Positions 1 through 10,122 of a DNA stretch of 64,000 nucleotides are shown piece after piece. The stretch spans positions 992,001 through 1,056,000 of the forward strand of contig NZ_JARBAX010000002.1 of NCBI RefSeq assembly GCF_028807635.1. The letters are read 5' to 3'. The translations under genes were made by a program, and so were the position numbers. The notes beneath the pieces were generated by a model. The model was not told the DNA's origin and searched no databases. It saw only the letters and a program-made list of their open reading frames with translations. The stretch comes from Streptomyces spiramyceticus (GTDB lineage: Bacteria; Actinomycetota; Actinomycetes; Streptomycetales; Streptomycetaceae). The first letter of the stretch is position 1; each line of letters starts with the position of its first letter.

Positions 1-1
1 C

Positions 2-271
2 AGGTCCCGGGACGAGTGGACCGCCGTCTTCGAGGGCTCCGACGCATGCGTTGCACCCGTCCTGTCGCTGCGCGAGGCCCCCGCCCACCCGCACCTCGCG
101 GCCCGCGCCACCTTCGTCGACCACGGCGGAATCACCCAGCCCGCGCCCGCGCCGCGCTTCTCGGCCACGCCGGGGGCGGTACGCCGACCACCCGCGCAGC
201 CCGGCGCGGACACGGCCGAAGTGGCCCGCGACTGGGGCGTACCGAGCCTGGAAAGGGATGACGTCGGCTGA
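2..271 (+). CDS. CoA transferase family III (CaiB/BaiF, alpha-methylacyl-CoA racemase-like), C-terminal 89 aa
   Basis: Only the C-terminus of the gene lies in the window; its 5' part is cut by the left edge. The visible residues include VLSLREAPAHPHLAARATFV, typical of the C-terminal lobe of family III CoA transferases and alpha-methylacyl-CoA racemases, which move or epimerise acyl-CoA thioesters in the cytoplasm. The TGA stop overlaps the ATG of the next gene (TGATG), so the two are translationally coupled and probably co-transcribed with the downstream beta-oxidation genes. Substrate cannot be inferred from this fragment. Confidence 0.75.
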   Translation, partial: RSRDEWTAVFEGSDACVAPVLSLREAPAHPHLAARATFVDHGGITQPAPAPRFSATPGAVRRPPAQPGADTAEVARDWGVPSLERDDVG

Positions 272-1296
272 TGGAACTCTCCATCCCCTTGAGCTACGCG
301 GGCGACCCGCGCGAGGCCTGCGACCAGGTCGCCGCTCTGGAATCGGCCGGCCTGGACGCCGTCTGGGTCGCGGAGGCGTACGGCTTCGACTCGCCCACGA
401 TCATGGGCTACCTCGCCGCCCGCACCACACGCATGAAGATCGGCGCCGCGATACTCAACGTCTACTCGCGCATGCCCGCGCTCATCGCCCAGACCGCCGC
501 CGGACTCGACGCCGTCTCCGGCGGCCGCGCGCTCCTGGGGCTCGGCGCCTCGGGCCCGCAGGTCGTCGAGGGATGGCACGGCAAGCCGTACGACAGGCCG
601 CTCGGCCGCACCCGCGAGACCGTCGAACTGTGCCGCCGCATCTGGAAGCGCGAGGTCATCGACCACCACGGCATCACCGACATGCCGCTGCCCAGGGAGA
701 AGGGCGGCACGCTCGGCAAGCCGCTGAAGATCCTCACCAAGCCGGTGCGCGACGAGATCCCGGTGTACGTCGCCTCGCTCGGCCCGGCCAATGTGAAGCT
801 GACCGCCGAGATCGCCGACGGCTGGCTACCGACTCTCTTCCTGCCGGAGAAGGCGCGGCAGGTGTGGGGAAGTGCCCTTGCCGAGGGCGCGGCCGGGCGC
901 GACCCCTCGCTCGGCCCGCTCCAGACCGTGGCGGGCGGCCTGCTCGCCATCGGCGACGACGCGGCCGCCGTACGGGACCTCGCACGCCCGCAGATCGCGC
1001 TGTACGTCGGCGGGATGGGCGCGAAGGGCAAGAACTTCTACAACGACCTCGCCGTCGCGTACGGCTACGAGGCGCAGGCCGCGAAGATCCAGGACCTGTA
1101 CCTCTCCGGGAAGAAGAAGGAGGCGGAGGCCGCCGTCCCCGACGAGTTCTGCGAACTCGTGTCGCTGTGCGGTCCCGAGAGTTACGTACGTGAGCGTGTC
1201 GAGGCGTTCCGCGAGGCGGGCGTCACCATGCTCAACGTCATTCCCGTCGGCCCCGAGCCGGCCAAGTTGATCGAAACCGTCAAGGGCTGGCTGTAG
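271..1296 (+). CDS. LLM-class F420-dependent oxidoreductase
   Basis: The 341-aa protein has the luciferase-like TIM-barrel signatures: an N-terminal ELSIPLSYAGDPREACDQV strand-helix, then WVAEAYGFDSPTIMGYLAARTTRMKIGAAI and GRALLGLGASGPQVVEGWHG. Family members of this length, such as the methylene-tetrahydromethanopterin-reductase-like group, use reduced F420 or FMN in the cytoplasm. The substrate is unknown. Its ATG overlaps the stop of the CoA transferase and it lies 9 bp before the acyl-CoA dehydrogenase, so it is an operon member. I infer a redox step on an acyl-CoA or a side-chain degradation intermediate. The cofactor assignment rests on family resemblance only. Confidence 0.85.
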   Translation: MELSIPLSYAGDPREACDQVAALESAGLDAVWVAEAYGFDSPTIMGYLAARTTRMKIGAAILNVYSRMPALIAQTAAGLDAVSGGRALLGLGASGPQVVEGWHGKPYDRPLGRTRETVELCRRIWKREVIDHHGITDMPLPREKGGTLGKPLKILTKPVRDEIPVYVASLGPANVKLTAEIADGWLPTLFLPEKARQVWGSALAEGAAGRDPSLGPLQTVAGGLLAIGDDAAAVRDLARPQIALYVGGMGAKGKNFYNDLAVAYGYEAQAAKIQDLYLSGKKKEAEAAVPDEFCELVSLCGPESYVRERVEAFREAGVTMLNVIPVGPEPAKLIETVKGWL

Positions 1297-1305
1297 GGGG
1301 CAGAG

Positions 1306-2448
1306 TTGAAGCGTCAGATCTTCACCGCGGAGCATGAGGCATTCCGGGAGACCGTGCGTACCTTCCTCGCGAAGGAAGTCACGCCGTACTACGACCAGTG
1401 GGAGAAGGACGGCATCGTCAGCCGCGAGGCGTGGCTGGCGGCCGGAAGGCAGGGGCTGCTCGGCCTCGCCGTACCGGAGGAGTACGGGGGCGGCGGCAAT
1501 GCCGACTTCCGCTACAGCGCCGTACTGGCCGAGGAGTTCACCCGGGCCGGCGCGGCCGGGCTCGCGCTCGGCCTGCACAACGACATCATCGGCCCCTATC
1601 TCACCGGGCTCGCCACCGAAGAGCAGAAGCGGCGCTGGCTGCCCGGCTTCTGCACCGGCGAGACGATCACCGCCATCGCGATGACGGAGCCGGGCGCGGG
1701 ATCCGACCTCCAGGGCATCCGTACGACCGCCGAGGACCGGGGCGACCACTGGGTGCTCAACGGCTCCAAGACCTTCATCTCCAACGGCATCCTCGCCGAC
1801 CTGGTGATCGTCGTCGCCAAGACGTCACCGGAGGGCGGCGCCAAGGGGCTGTCGCTGCTGGTGGTGGAGCGCGGCGCGGAAGGCTTCGAGCGCGGGCGGA
1901 ACCTCGACAAGATCGGCCAGAAGTCCCAGGACACCGCCGAGCTGTTCTTCAACGACGTACGCGTCCCCAAGGAGAACCTGCTCGGTGAGCTCAACGGCGC
2001 TTTCATCCACCTGATGACCAACCTGGCGCAGGAGCGCATGGGCATCGCGGTCGCCGGGATCGCCGCCGCCGAGTACCTGCTGGAGATCACCACGCGGTAC
2101 GTCAAGGAGCGCGAGGCGTTCGGACGCCCGCTGTCCAAGCTCCAGCACATCCGCTTCGAGATCGCGGAGATGGCCACCGAGTGCGCCGTCACCCGTACGT
2201 TCCTCGACCGCTGCATCGTCGATCACTCGAACGGGGAACTCGACGCGGTGCACGCGTCGATGGCCAAGTGGTGGGCCACCGAACTCCAGAAGCGCGTCGC
2301 CGACCGCTGCCTGCAACTGCACGGAGGCTACGGCTACATGACCGAATACCGCGTCGCCAGGGCCTTCACCGACGGCCGTATCCAGACGATCTACGGCGGA
2401 ACGACCGAGATCATGAAGGAAATCATTGGCCGCTCGCTCCTCGCCTGA
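1306..2448 (+). CDS. acyl-CoA dehydrogenase
   Basis: This is a 380-aa flavoenzyme of the acyl-CoA dehydrogenase family, which introduces the alpha,beta double bond in fatty acyl-CoA. Diagnostic segments are [16 protein letters not shown] (about residue 125), [25 protein letters not shown] and the C-terminal [16 protein letters not shown]. The Glu of that last motif (about E368) is in the position of the catalytic base of the medium/short-chain enzymes. The start is TTG preceded by GGGGGCAGAG. Length and motif order are normal, so it looks functional. It sits between the F420 enzyme and the thiolase, completing a beta-oxidation set with the following two genes. Confidence 0.93.
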   Translation: MKRQIFTAEHEAFRETVRTFLAKEVTPYYDQWEKDGIVSREAWLAAGRQGLLGLAVPEEYGGGGNADFRYSAVLAEEFTRAGAAGLALGLHNDIIGPYLTGLATEEQKRRWLPGFCTGETITAIAMTEPGAGSDLQGIRTTAEDRGDHWVLNGSKTFISNGILADLVIVVAKTSPEGGAKGLSLLVVERGAEGFERGRNLDKIGQKSQDTAELFFNDVRVPKENLLGELNGAFIHLMTNLAQERMGIAVAGIAAAEYLLEITTRYVKEREAFGRPLSKLQHIRFEIAEMATECAVTRTFLDRCIVDHSNGELDAVHASMAKWWATELQKRVADRCLQLHGGYGYMTEYRVARAFTDGRIQTIYGGTTEIMKEIIGRSLLA

Positions 2449-2510
2449 TCCCGCCGCCTGACCCGCCGGAACCTCCCTCGCTGTTACGTAACCCCCGAAA
2501 GGCTGCTGTC

Positions 2511-3725
<1,215 letters not shown>

Positions 3726-3761
3726 CCGTCCCGTCCCCATCCCCTTACGGAGAAAAAAGCA

Positions 3762-5936
3762 ATGAGCGAGAGCACCACGATCCGCTGGGAACAGGACGAG
3801 ACCGGTGTCGTCACCCTCGTCCTCGACGATCCCAATCAGTCCGCGAACACGATGAACCAGGCCTTCAAGGACTCCATCGCGGCGATCGCCGACCGCGCGG
3901 TGGCCGAGAAGGACTCCATCCGCGGCATCATCTTCACCTCCGCCAAGAAGACGTTCTTCGCGGGCGGCGACCTCAAGGACATGATCAAGGTCGGTCCGGT
4001 CCACGCCCAGCAGGCCTTCGACACCGGTACGGCCATCAAGAGCTCGCTGCGCCGGATCGAGACCCTCGGAAAGCCCGTCGTCGCCGCGATCAACGGCGCG
4101 GCCCTCGGCGGCGGTTACGAGATCGCCCTCGCCTGCCACCACCGCGTCGCGCTCGACGCGCCCGGCTCCAAGATCGGCCTGCCCGAGGTCACCCTCGGTC
4201 TCCTCCCGGCGGGCGGCGGTGTCACGCGTACCGTACGGCTGATGGGCATCGCGGACGCACTCCTCAAGGTCCTGCTCCAGGGCACCCAGTACAACCCGCA
4301 GCGCGCACTGGAGAACGGCCTGGTCCACGAAGTGGCCGCCACCCAGGACGAGATGATCGCCAAGGCCCGCGCCTTCATCGACGCCAACCCGGAGTCGCAG
4401 CAGCCCTGGGACGTCAAGGGCTACAAGATCCCCGGCGGTACGCCCTCCAACCCGCGCTTCGCCGCGAACCTCCCCGCCTTCCCGGCCAATCTCAAGAAGC
4501 AGACGGCAGGCGCTCCTTACCCCGCCCCGCGCAACATCCTCGCTGCGGCCGTCGAGGGGTCCCAGGTCGACTTCGAGACCGCGCTGACCATCGAAGCGCG
4601 GTACTTCACCGAGCTGGTCACCGGCCAGATCGCCAAGAACATGATCCAGGCGTTCTTCTTCGACCTCCAGGCCGTCAACTCCGGCGCCAACCGCCCCAAG
4701 GGCATCGAGCCCCGCCCCGTCCGCAAGGTCGCCGTCCTCGGCGCCGGGATGATGGGCGCGGGCATCGCGTACTCCTGCGCCCGCGCGAGCATCGAGGTCG
4801 TCCTCAAGGACGTGACGGCGGAGGCCGCCGCCAAGGGCAAGGCGTACTCGGAAAAGCTGCTCGCGAAGGCGCTCTCGCGCGGCCGTACGACCGAGGCCGA
4901 GCGGGACGCGCTCCTCGCCCGCATCACCCCGACCGCCGAGGCCGCCGACCTGGCGGGCTGCGACGCCGTGATCGAGGCGGTCTTCGAGGACACAGCGCTC
5001 AAGCACAAGGTGTTCCAGGAGATCCAGGACGTCATCGAGCCGGACGCCCTGCTCTGCTCCAACACCTCCACCCTGCCCATCACCGGCCTCGCCGAGGGCG
5101 TCTCCCGCCCCGCCGACTTCATCGGTCTGCACTTCTTCTCGCCCGTCGACAAGATGCCTCTCGTCGAGATCATCAAGGGCGAGCGGACGGGCGACGAGGC
5201 CCTGGCGCGCGCCTTCGACCTCGTACGCCGGATCAAGAAGACGCCGATCGTCGTCAACGACTCGCGCGGCTTCTTCACCTCGCGCGTCATCGGCCAGTTC
5301 ATCAACGAGGGCGTCGCGATGGTCGGCGAGGGCATCGAGCCCGCGTCGATCGAGCAGGCGGCGGCCCAGGCCGGCTACCCCGCCAAGGTCCTCTCGCTCA
5401 TGGACGAACTGACTCTCACCCTCCCGCGCAAGATCCGCAACGAGACCAAGCGGGCGGTCGAGGAGGCGGGCGGCAGCTGGCCCGGGCACCCGTCGGACGC
5501 GGTCATCGACCGCATGGTCGACGAGTTCGGGCGGACGGGCCGCAGCGGCGGTGCGGGCTTCTACGAGTACGACGAGGACGGCAAGCGCACCCGCCTGTGG
5601 CCGGGCCTGCGCGAGCACTTCACGAAGCCGGGAGTGGAGATCCCCTTCGAAGACATGAAGGAGCGGATGCTGTTCTCGGAGGCGCTGGACACGGTCCGCT
5701 GCTTCGACGAGGGCGTGCTGACGTCGGTCGCCGACGCCAACATCGGCTCCATCATGGGCATCGGCTTCCCCGCCTGGACCGGCGGCGCGATCCAGTACAT
5801 CAACGGCTACGAGGGCGGCCTGCCCGGGTTCGTGGCACGGGCACGCGAACTCGCCGAGAGCTACGGCGAGCGGTTCGCACCGCCCGCGCTGCTGGTCGAG
5901 AAGGCCGAGCGGGGCGAGATCTTCACGGACGCGTGA
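3762..5936 (+). CDS. bifunctional enoyl-CoA hydratase / 3-hydroxyacyl-CoA dehydrogenase (FadB/FadJ-like)
   Basis: The 724-aa protein has the full FadB/FadJ architecture. An N-terminal crotonase domain contains FFAGGDLKDM (about 66-74) and LGGGYEIALACHHR, with acidic residues near E120 and E142. The NAD-binding domain follows with VAVLGAGMMGAGIAYS (about 325-340) and HFFSPVDKMPLVEII, then two C-terminal 3HCDH helices. It hydrates 2-enoyl-CoA and oxidises the 3-hydroxy product. Together with the thiolase gene it encodes a complete FadBA-like trifunctional unit. GGAG at 3750 precedes the ATG. A strong hairpin follows 20 bp after the stop, which ends the operon. Confidence 0.94.
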   Translation: MSESTTIRWEQDETGVVTLVLDDPNQSANTMNQAFKDSIAAIADRAVAEKDSIRGIIFTSAKKTFFAGGDLKDMIKVGPVHAQQAFDTGTAIKSSLRRIETLGKPVVAAINGAALGGGYEIALACHHRVALDAPGSKIGLPEVTLGLLPAGGGVTRTVRLMGIADALLKVLLQGTQYNPQRALENGLVHEVAATQDEMIAKARAFIDANPESQQPWDVKGYKIPGGTPSNPRFAANLPAFPANLKKQTAGAPYPAPRNILAAAVEGSQVDFETALTIEARYFTELVTGQIAKNMIQAFFFDLQAVNSGANRPKGIEPRPVRKVAVLGAGMMGAGIAYSCARASIEVVLKDVTAEAAAKGKAYSEKLLAKALSRGRTTEAERDALLARITPTAEAADLAGCDAVIEAVFEDTALKHKVFQEIQDVIEPDALLCSNTSTLPITGLAEGVSRPADFIGLHFFSPVDKMPLVEIIKGERTGDEALARAFDLVRRIKKTPIVVNDSRGFFTSRVIGQFINEGVAMVGEGIEPASIEQAAAQAGYPAKVLSLMDELTLTLPRKIRNETKRAVEEAGGSWPGHPSDAVIDRMVDEFGRTGRSGGAGFYEYDEDGKRTRLWPGLREHFTKPGVEIPFEDMKERMLFSEALDTVRCFDEGVLTSVADANIGSIMGIGFPAWTGGAIQYINGYEGGLPGFVARARELAESYGERFAPPALLVEKAERGEIFTDA

Positions 5937-5955
5937 CCGGACGAGTCCCGGTGGC

Positions 5956-5987
5956 GGACGGGCCCTGCCTGCGGGCGGGGCCCGTCC
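5956..5987 (+). terminator. intrinsic-type terminator hairpin after the beta-oxidation operon
   Basis: GGACGGGCCC at 5956-5965 and its exact reverse complement at 5978-5987 form a 10-bp GC stem with a 12-nt loop, 20 bp after the fadB-like stop codon and before the convergent MerR gene. No U-tract follows, which is common for actinomycete terminators. Confidence 0.7.
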
Positions 5988-6052
5988 ACTGCCCCTGAGC
6001 CTGCCGTCGGAGTCGGTCCACAGAGAGGTACGCCGGGCACGCAGCGCCCCGG

Positions 6053-6790
6053 CTAATCCGCCTCCGCGCTGAAGGCGGTGCGCAGCTCCTCGCGCAGCGA
6101 GCGCTGGAACGCCGTCACCAGGGCCTGGATCACCATCGGCTGCATATGGGCCGACAGCGACTTCATCGCCGCCACATGATCCGGGTCGGACTCGCGTTCC
6201 CGGTACGGGTTCCACACCTCGTCACGGAACAGCCGCGACAGCTCGTGCGCCGCGGCCCTGGCGTGCTCCAGCAGGACCGTACGCGAGGCGAGGATCGTCT
6301 CGTGCGCGATGGGTACGTCGAGGAGTTCGACGCCGAGCCGCAGCGTGCCGCCGTCCAGCCGGAACACATCCGGGTCGGCTCCCCGGTCCAGTACGCCCAT
6401 CGCCGCCAGCCGGTCGATGTCCTGGTCCGACAGCGCCCGCCCGGCCCGGCGCTCCAGCTCCCTGCGGGTGATCTCCTCGGCCGACTCGGGCGCCCACGAG
6501 GCCACCAGCGCACGGTGGATGGCCAGATCGTGGGCGCTCAGATCGGGTGGCAGCTGTTCCAGATAGCGTTCGATCGCGGCGAGCGTCATGCCCTGGCGCT
6601 GCAACTCCTCGATCAGGGCGAGCCGGGAGAGATGACCGGAGCCGTAGCGCCCGACCCGGCGCGGGCCGATCGCGGGCGGCGGGAGCAGGCCGCGCGTGCT
6701 GTAGAAGCGGACCGTACGCACCGTGACCCCGGCCCGTGCGGCCAGTTCGTCGACCGTGAGCGTCGGCTCTTCGGTGTCCGTCGGTGTCAT
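6053..6790 (-). CDS. MerR-family transcriptional regulator
   Basis: The 245-aa protein has an N-terminal MerR helix-turn-helix: LTVDELAARAGVTVRTVRFY followed by STRGLLPPP, and then a wing with GRYGSGHLSRLALIEELQRQG (about residues 10-70). The remaining 170 residues form a helical effector domain with no cysteine cluster, so a metal sensor is unlikely. The frame extends upstream, but the ATG at 6790 places the HTH at the usual distance from the N-terminus. It is divergent from the acyl-CoA synthetase with 119 bp between starts, and converges on the beta-oxidation operon. Control of acyl-CoA metabolism is inferred from this position only. Confidence 0.88.
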   Translation of the reverse strand: MTPTDTEEPTLTVDELAARAGVTVRTVRFYSTRGLLPPPAIGPRRVGRYGSGHLSRLALIEELQRQGMTLAAIERYLEQLPPDLSAHDLAIHRALVASWAPESAEEITRRELERRAGRALSDQDIDRLAAMGVLDRGADPDVFRLDGGTLRLGVELLDVPIAHETILASRTVLLEHARAAAHELSRLFRDEVWNPYRERESDPDHVAAMKSLSAHMQPMVIQALVTAFQRSLREELRTAFSAEAD

Positions 6791-6837
6791 GACTGCGCCT
6801 CGCTTCCCACTGCCTGCCCCGTTGCCGTGCTGCAATT

Positions 6838-6856
6838 CAGTGCAACAGTATTGCTG
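6838..6856. promoter_or_regulatory. inverted repeat in the merR / acyl-CoA synthetase divergent promoter
   Basis: The region CAGTGCAACAGTATTGCTG contains the inverted repeats GCAA-N5-TTGC and ACAG-N5-CTGT. A related CACCACTGTTGTG lies immediately downstream. It sits mid-way between the two divergent start codons (6790 and 6910), where a MerR operator would be expected. The arms are short, so this is only a candidate. Confidence 0.35.
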
Positions 6857-6909
6857 TCTCACCACTGTTGTGAAAGCGTCCGGCCATTCCATGGCGACAG
6901 GAGGCGGTC

Positions 6910-8733
6910 ATGACCAAGATCCTGCGACTACCCGCGGACCCGGCGGAACTCACCCTCCCCGCGCTGCTGCTCCGCAACGCGGAGGACCACGGCGACCTTC
7001 CGGCCCTGTCCTGGCGCACCGGGGACGGCGCCGGATGGACCACTCTCACCTGGAGCGAGGTCCGGCGGAAGACCGCCGTACTGGCCGCCGGTTACGCCGC
7101 CTTAGGGGTGGAGCGCGGCGAACACGTCCTGCTGATGATGGGCAACAGGCCGGAGCACTGGCTCACCGATCTCGCACTCACCCACCTCGGCGCCGTACCG
7201 GTGAGCGTATACGGGACAGCAGCGCCGGAGCAGATCGCACACATCGCCCGGCACAGCCGCGCCCGCTTCGCCGTCGTTGAGGGCAGGCGCGAGCTGGAAC
7301 GCTGGGAGCCGCTGCTGGCGGGCGCCGAGACGCAGCTCGAAAAGCTGGTGGTCGTCGAGGCGGCCGATGCCGGCGGCCACCGTACGTACGGCTCGCTGCA
7401 CGCCACCGGCGCCCGCCTCCACCGCGCCGACGCCTTCGAGAAGGGCTGGCGCGAGACGCGGCCCGAGGACGCGCTGACCGTCGTCTACACCTCGGGCACG
7501 ACGGGGGATCCCAAGGGCGTACCGATCACGCACCGCAAGGTCGTCGCCAACGCCCTCTCCCTGGACCGCGTCGTCGAACTGCCCGACCACGTCGAGCACA
7601 TCTGCTACCTCCCTTTCGCGCACATCGCGGAGCGGATGCTCGGCATCTACCTCCCGGTCTTCCGTGCCTCCCACGTCCACCTGTGCGCGGAACCGGCCGC
7701 CGTCGCGGCGACGGCGCGCGAGCTCCACCCCGCGCAGTTCTTCGGCGTGCCGAGGGTGTGGGAGAAGCTCGCCGCCGCCGTACGGGCCGCACTCGCGGTG
7801 CTGCCCGAGGAGCAGCGGGCGGCGATCGAGGCCGCGGGGGAGACGGCGCGCGAGCATGTGGCGTACCGGGAGCGCGGCGAGGAGCCGCCGGCCGCGCTCG
7901 ACACCGCGTACCGGCAGGTGAAGGGGGAGATCCTCGATCCGCTGCTGGCGATGGCGGGCTTCGACCGGCTGGCCTGGACGGCGAGCGCGTCGGCGCCGAT
8001 GCCGCTCGACGTGGTCAGGTTCTGGGCGGGCTTCGGCATCGTCATCATGGACGCGTGGGGCCTGACCGAGACGGTCGGCGTATGCACGGCCAACAGCCCG
8101 TCCGCCTTCCGGCTGGGCTCGGTGGGCCGCCCGATCGACGGCCTGGAGCTCCGTGTCGCCGAGGACGGCGAGATCCTGGTGCGCGGGGAGACCGTCTTCG
8201 CCGGCTATCTGCGGGCAGACGGCTCGGTGGACGGGGCCCTGGACGCGGAAGGCTGGTTCGCGACGGGCGACATCGGCCGTGTCGACGACGACGGATTTCT
8301 CTGGCTCACCGACCGCAAGAAGGAAATGATCGTCACCTCGACCGGCAAGAACGTCTCCCCGGCGCTGGTCGAGAACACGCTCAAGGAACACCCCCTGATC
8401 GGCCAGGCGCTCGTCCACGGCGACGGCCACTCCTATCTGGTCGCGCTGCTGGTCCTCGATGCGGAGATGGCCCCGGCCTGGGCGGCGGGACAGGGCATCC
8501 AGGGCGAACTCCGGGCGACGGCGGAGCATCCCGCCGTACGCGAGGAGATCGCCCGCGCGGTCGAGGCCGCCAATGCCCGGCTCAACCGCACCGAGCAGAT
8601 CAAACGCTACCGGCTGCTCACGGAGGAATGGGGCCCGGAAACGGGCGAGTTGACGCCGTCGCTGAAGCTGCGCCGCCGGGTGATCCGTGACAAGTACGCA
8701 CTGGAAATCCAGGCCCTGTACGACCAGGACTGA
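6910..8733 (+). CDS. long-chain fatty-acid--CoA ligase (AMP-forming)
   Basis: The 607-aa enzyme belongs to the ANL superfamily and activates fatty acids to acyl-CoA through an acyl-adenylate. The AMP-binding P-loop YTSGTTGDPKGVPITH is at about residues 193-208, the adenine motif DAWGLTETVG near 380, and the hinge/A8 region TGDIGRVDDDGFLWLTDRKKE near 452. The organisation (long N-terminal domain, HLCAEPAAVAATARELHP insert) matches FadD15-like actinobacterial ligases. AGGAGG at 6899-6904 precedes the ATG. Codon 65 is TTA (7102-7104), so translation should depend on the bldA leucyl-tRNA. It is divergent from the MerR regulator. Confidence 0.92.
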   Translation: MTKILRLPADPAELTLPALLLRNAEDHGDLPALSWRTGDGAGWTTLTWSEVRRKTAVLAAGYAALGVERGEHVLLMMGNRPEHWLTDLALTHLGAVPVSVYGTAAPEQIAHIARHSRARFAVVEGRRELERWEPLLAGAETQLEKLVVVEAADAGGHRTYGSLHATGARLHRADAFEKGWRETRPEDALTVVYTSGTTGDPKGVPITHRKVVANALSLDRVVELPDHVEHICYLPFAHIAERMLGIYLPVFRASHVHLCAEPAAVAATARELHPAQFFGVPRVWEKLAAAVRAALAVLPEEQRAAIEAAGETAREHVAYRERGEEPPAALDTAYRQVKGEILDPLLAMAGFDRLAWTASASAPMPLDVVRFWAGFGIVIMDAWGLTETVGVCTANSPSAFRLGSVGRPIDGLELRVAEDGEILVRGETVFAGYLRADGSVDGALDAEGWFATGDIGRVDDDGFLWLTDRKKEMIVTSTGKNVSPALVENTLKEHPLIGQALVHGDGHSYLVALLVLDAEMAPAWAAGQGIQGELRATAEHPAVREEIARAVEAANARLNRTEQIKRYRLLTEEWGPETGELTPSLKLRRRVIRDKYALEIQALYDQD

Positions 8734-8747
8734 TCGCCGATTCGCCA

Positions 8748-8936
8748 TTGCGGTACGAGGCGATCGACGCGGCACTTGGTCTAGTGGCGGGGAAGGCGGC
8801 CGAGCTGGCGGCGTCGGTCCACATGCCGCGCATCGGCTGCGGGCTCGCGGGAGGGAAGTGGTCGCGCGTCGAGCCGTTGATAGCGGAGCGGCTGGTGGGC
8901 CGGGGCATAGCGGTCACGGTCTACGACCACGACTGA
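8748..8936 (+). pseudogene. macro-domain protein remnant (C-terminal 62 aa only)
   Basis: The 62-residue frame reads RYEAIDAALGLVAGKA, then VHMPRIGCGLAGGKWSRVEP, and ends IAVTVYDHD. This matches the last third of macro-domain (ADP-ribose-binding / deacetylase) proteins, including the IGCGLAGG loop and the terminal VTVYD strand. The first two thirds of the domain, which hold the ribose and phosphate-binding loops, are absent. The sequence directly upstream is the end of the acyl-CoA ligase, 12 bp away. I interpret it as a 5'-deleted gene. A TTG could start a short peptide, but no Shine-Dalgarno sequence is visible. Confidence 0.7.
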
Positions 8937-9025
8937 GCGCGCGCCGCGACGGGGCGGTTCGGTGCTCCGGGCGGTTGCCGCGGGAGTGTGCGGCGTAGCT
9001 CTTGGGCAGCTCCGCCGGACACGCC

Positions 9026-10003
9026 CTAGGCGAAGTGGTGGTCCAGGGGCGCGTGTGGATCCTGGGCCGGGGGCTGCGGCGCGTGGTCGACGTGGATCGT
9101 GGCCCCGGCCAGCCGCCCCACCGCATGCAGCAGCGCGTGCTCCGCCGCGACCGCCACCGCGTGCGCCTGCACCACCGTCAGCTCCGGGTCGACCACCACG
9201 GAGGTCTCGGCCCGCAGACTGTGGCCGATCCATCGCAGGCGGAGGGCGCCCACGGCCCGTACGCCCTCGACATGGGAGAGCGCGTGCTCGGCCTCGTCCA
9301 CCAGCGCCGGATCCACCGCGTCCATCAGCCGGTGCCAGATCTCCCGGGCCGCACCGCGCAGCACCAGCACGATCGCGGCCGTGATCAGAAGCCCGATCAG
9401 GGGGTCGGCGTAGCGCCATCCGAGCGCCGAGCCGCCCGCGCCCAGCAGCACGGCCAGGGAGGTGAATCCATCGGTACGGGCATGGAGGCCGTCGGCGACA
9501 AGCGCTGCCGAGCCGATCTTCCTGCCGGTACGGATACGGGCCCGCGCCACCCACTCGTTGCCCGCGAAGCCGACCAGCCCGGCTGCCGCGACGGCGGGCA
9601 GGTGGCTGACGTCCTGGGGCTCGACGAGGCGCCGCAGTGCCTCGTACCCGGCGAACACCGCCGAGGCGGCGATCACCAGCACCACGAACACGCCCGCGAG
9701 GTCCTCGGCGCGGCCGAACCCGTAGGTGTAGCGGCGGGTCGCCGCGCGCCGGCCGAGGAGGAAGGCGACGGCGAGGGGCAGGGCGGTCAGCGCGTCGGTG
9801 GCGTTGTGGACGGTGTCGCCGAGCAGCGCCACCGAACCGGACAGTACGGCGACGACAGCCTGGGCGGCGGTGGTGGCCGCGAGGACGGCGAAGGAGAACC
9901 ACAGGGTGCGCAGCCCGGCGGTGGATCCTTCGAGTGCGGAGTCGATGCGGTCGTGAGGATGGTGGTGGTGATGGTGTCCGTGCCGGTGTCCGTGACCCGT
10001 CAT
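9026..10003 (-). CDS. cation diffusion facilitator (CDF) transporter, probable Zn2+/divalent-metal efflux
   Basis: This 325-aa membrane protein has the CDF arrangement: a His-rich cytoplasmic N-terminus (HGHRHGHHHHHHPHD), six hydrophobic segments, the TM2 motif LLGDTVHNATDAL and the TM5 motif SAALVADGLHARTDGFTSL, and a C-terminal metal-sensing ferredoxin-like domain. The TM2 and TM5 histidine/aspartate residues form the transport site; the HxxxD type indicates zinc, cobalt or nickel. The ATG at 10003 is preferred, although in-frame TTG and GTG codons precede it by up to 9 nt and no clear ribosome site distinguishes them. It is transcribed alone. A second CDF gene is at 41370-42311. Confidence 0.9.
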   Translation of the reverse strand: MTGHGHRHGHHHHHHPHDRIDSALEGSTAGLRTLWFSFAVLAATTAAQAVVAVLSGSVALLGDTVHNATDALTALPLAVAFLLGRRAATRRYTYGFGRAEDLAGVFVVLVIAASAVFAGYEALRRLVEPQDVSHLPAVAAAGLVGFAGNEWVARARIRTGRKIGSAALVADGLHARTDGFTSLAVLLGAGGSALGWRYADPLIGLLITAAIVLVLRGAAREIWHRLMDAVDPALVDEAEHALSHVEGVRAVGALRLRWIGHSLRAETSVVVDPELTVVQAHAVAVAAEHALLHAVGRLAGATIHVDHAPQPPAQDPHAPLDHHFA

Positions 10004-10122
10004 GTACAACACCGTGGCATACCGGACCCCTTGCAGCCACTGTCGAAAAACAGCCGCTGACCAGGTGCGAAGCGCTTGCGATTACGCCGGCTCCGCACCC
10101 GGCCGCAGAGGTGGTGACGAGG

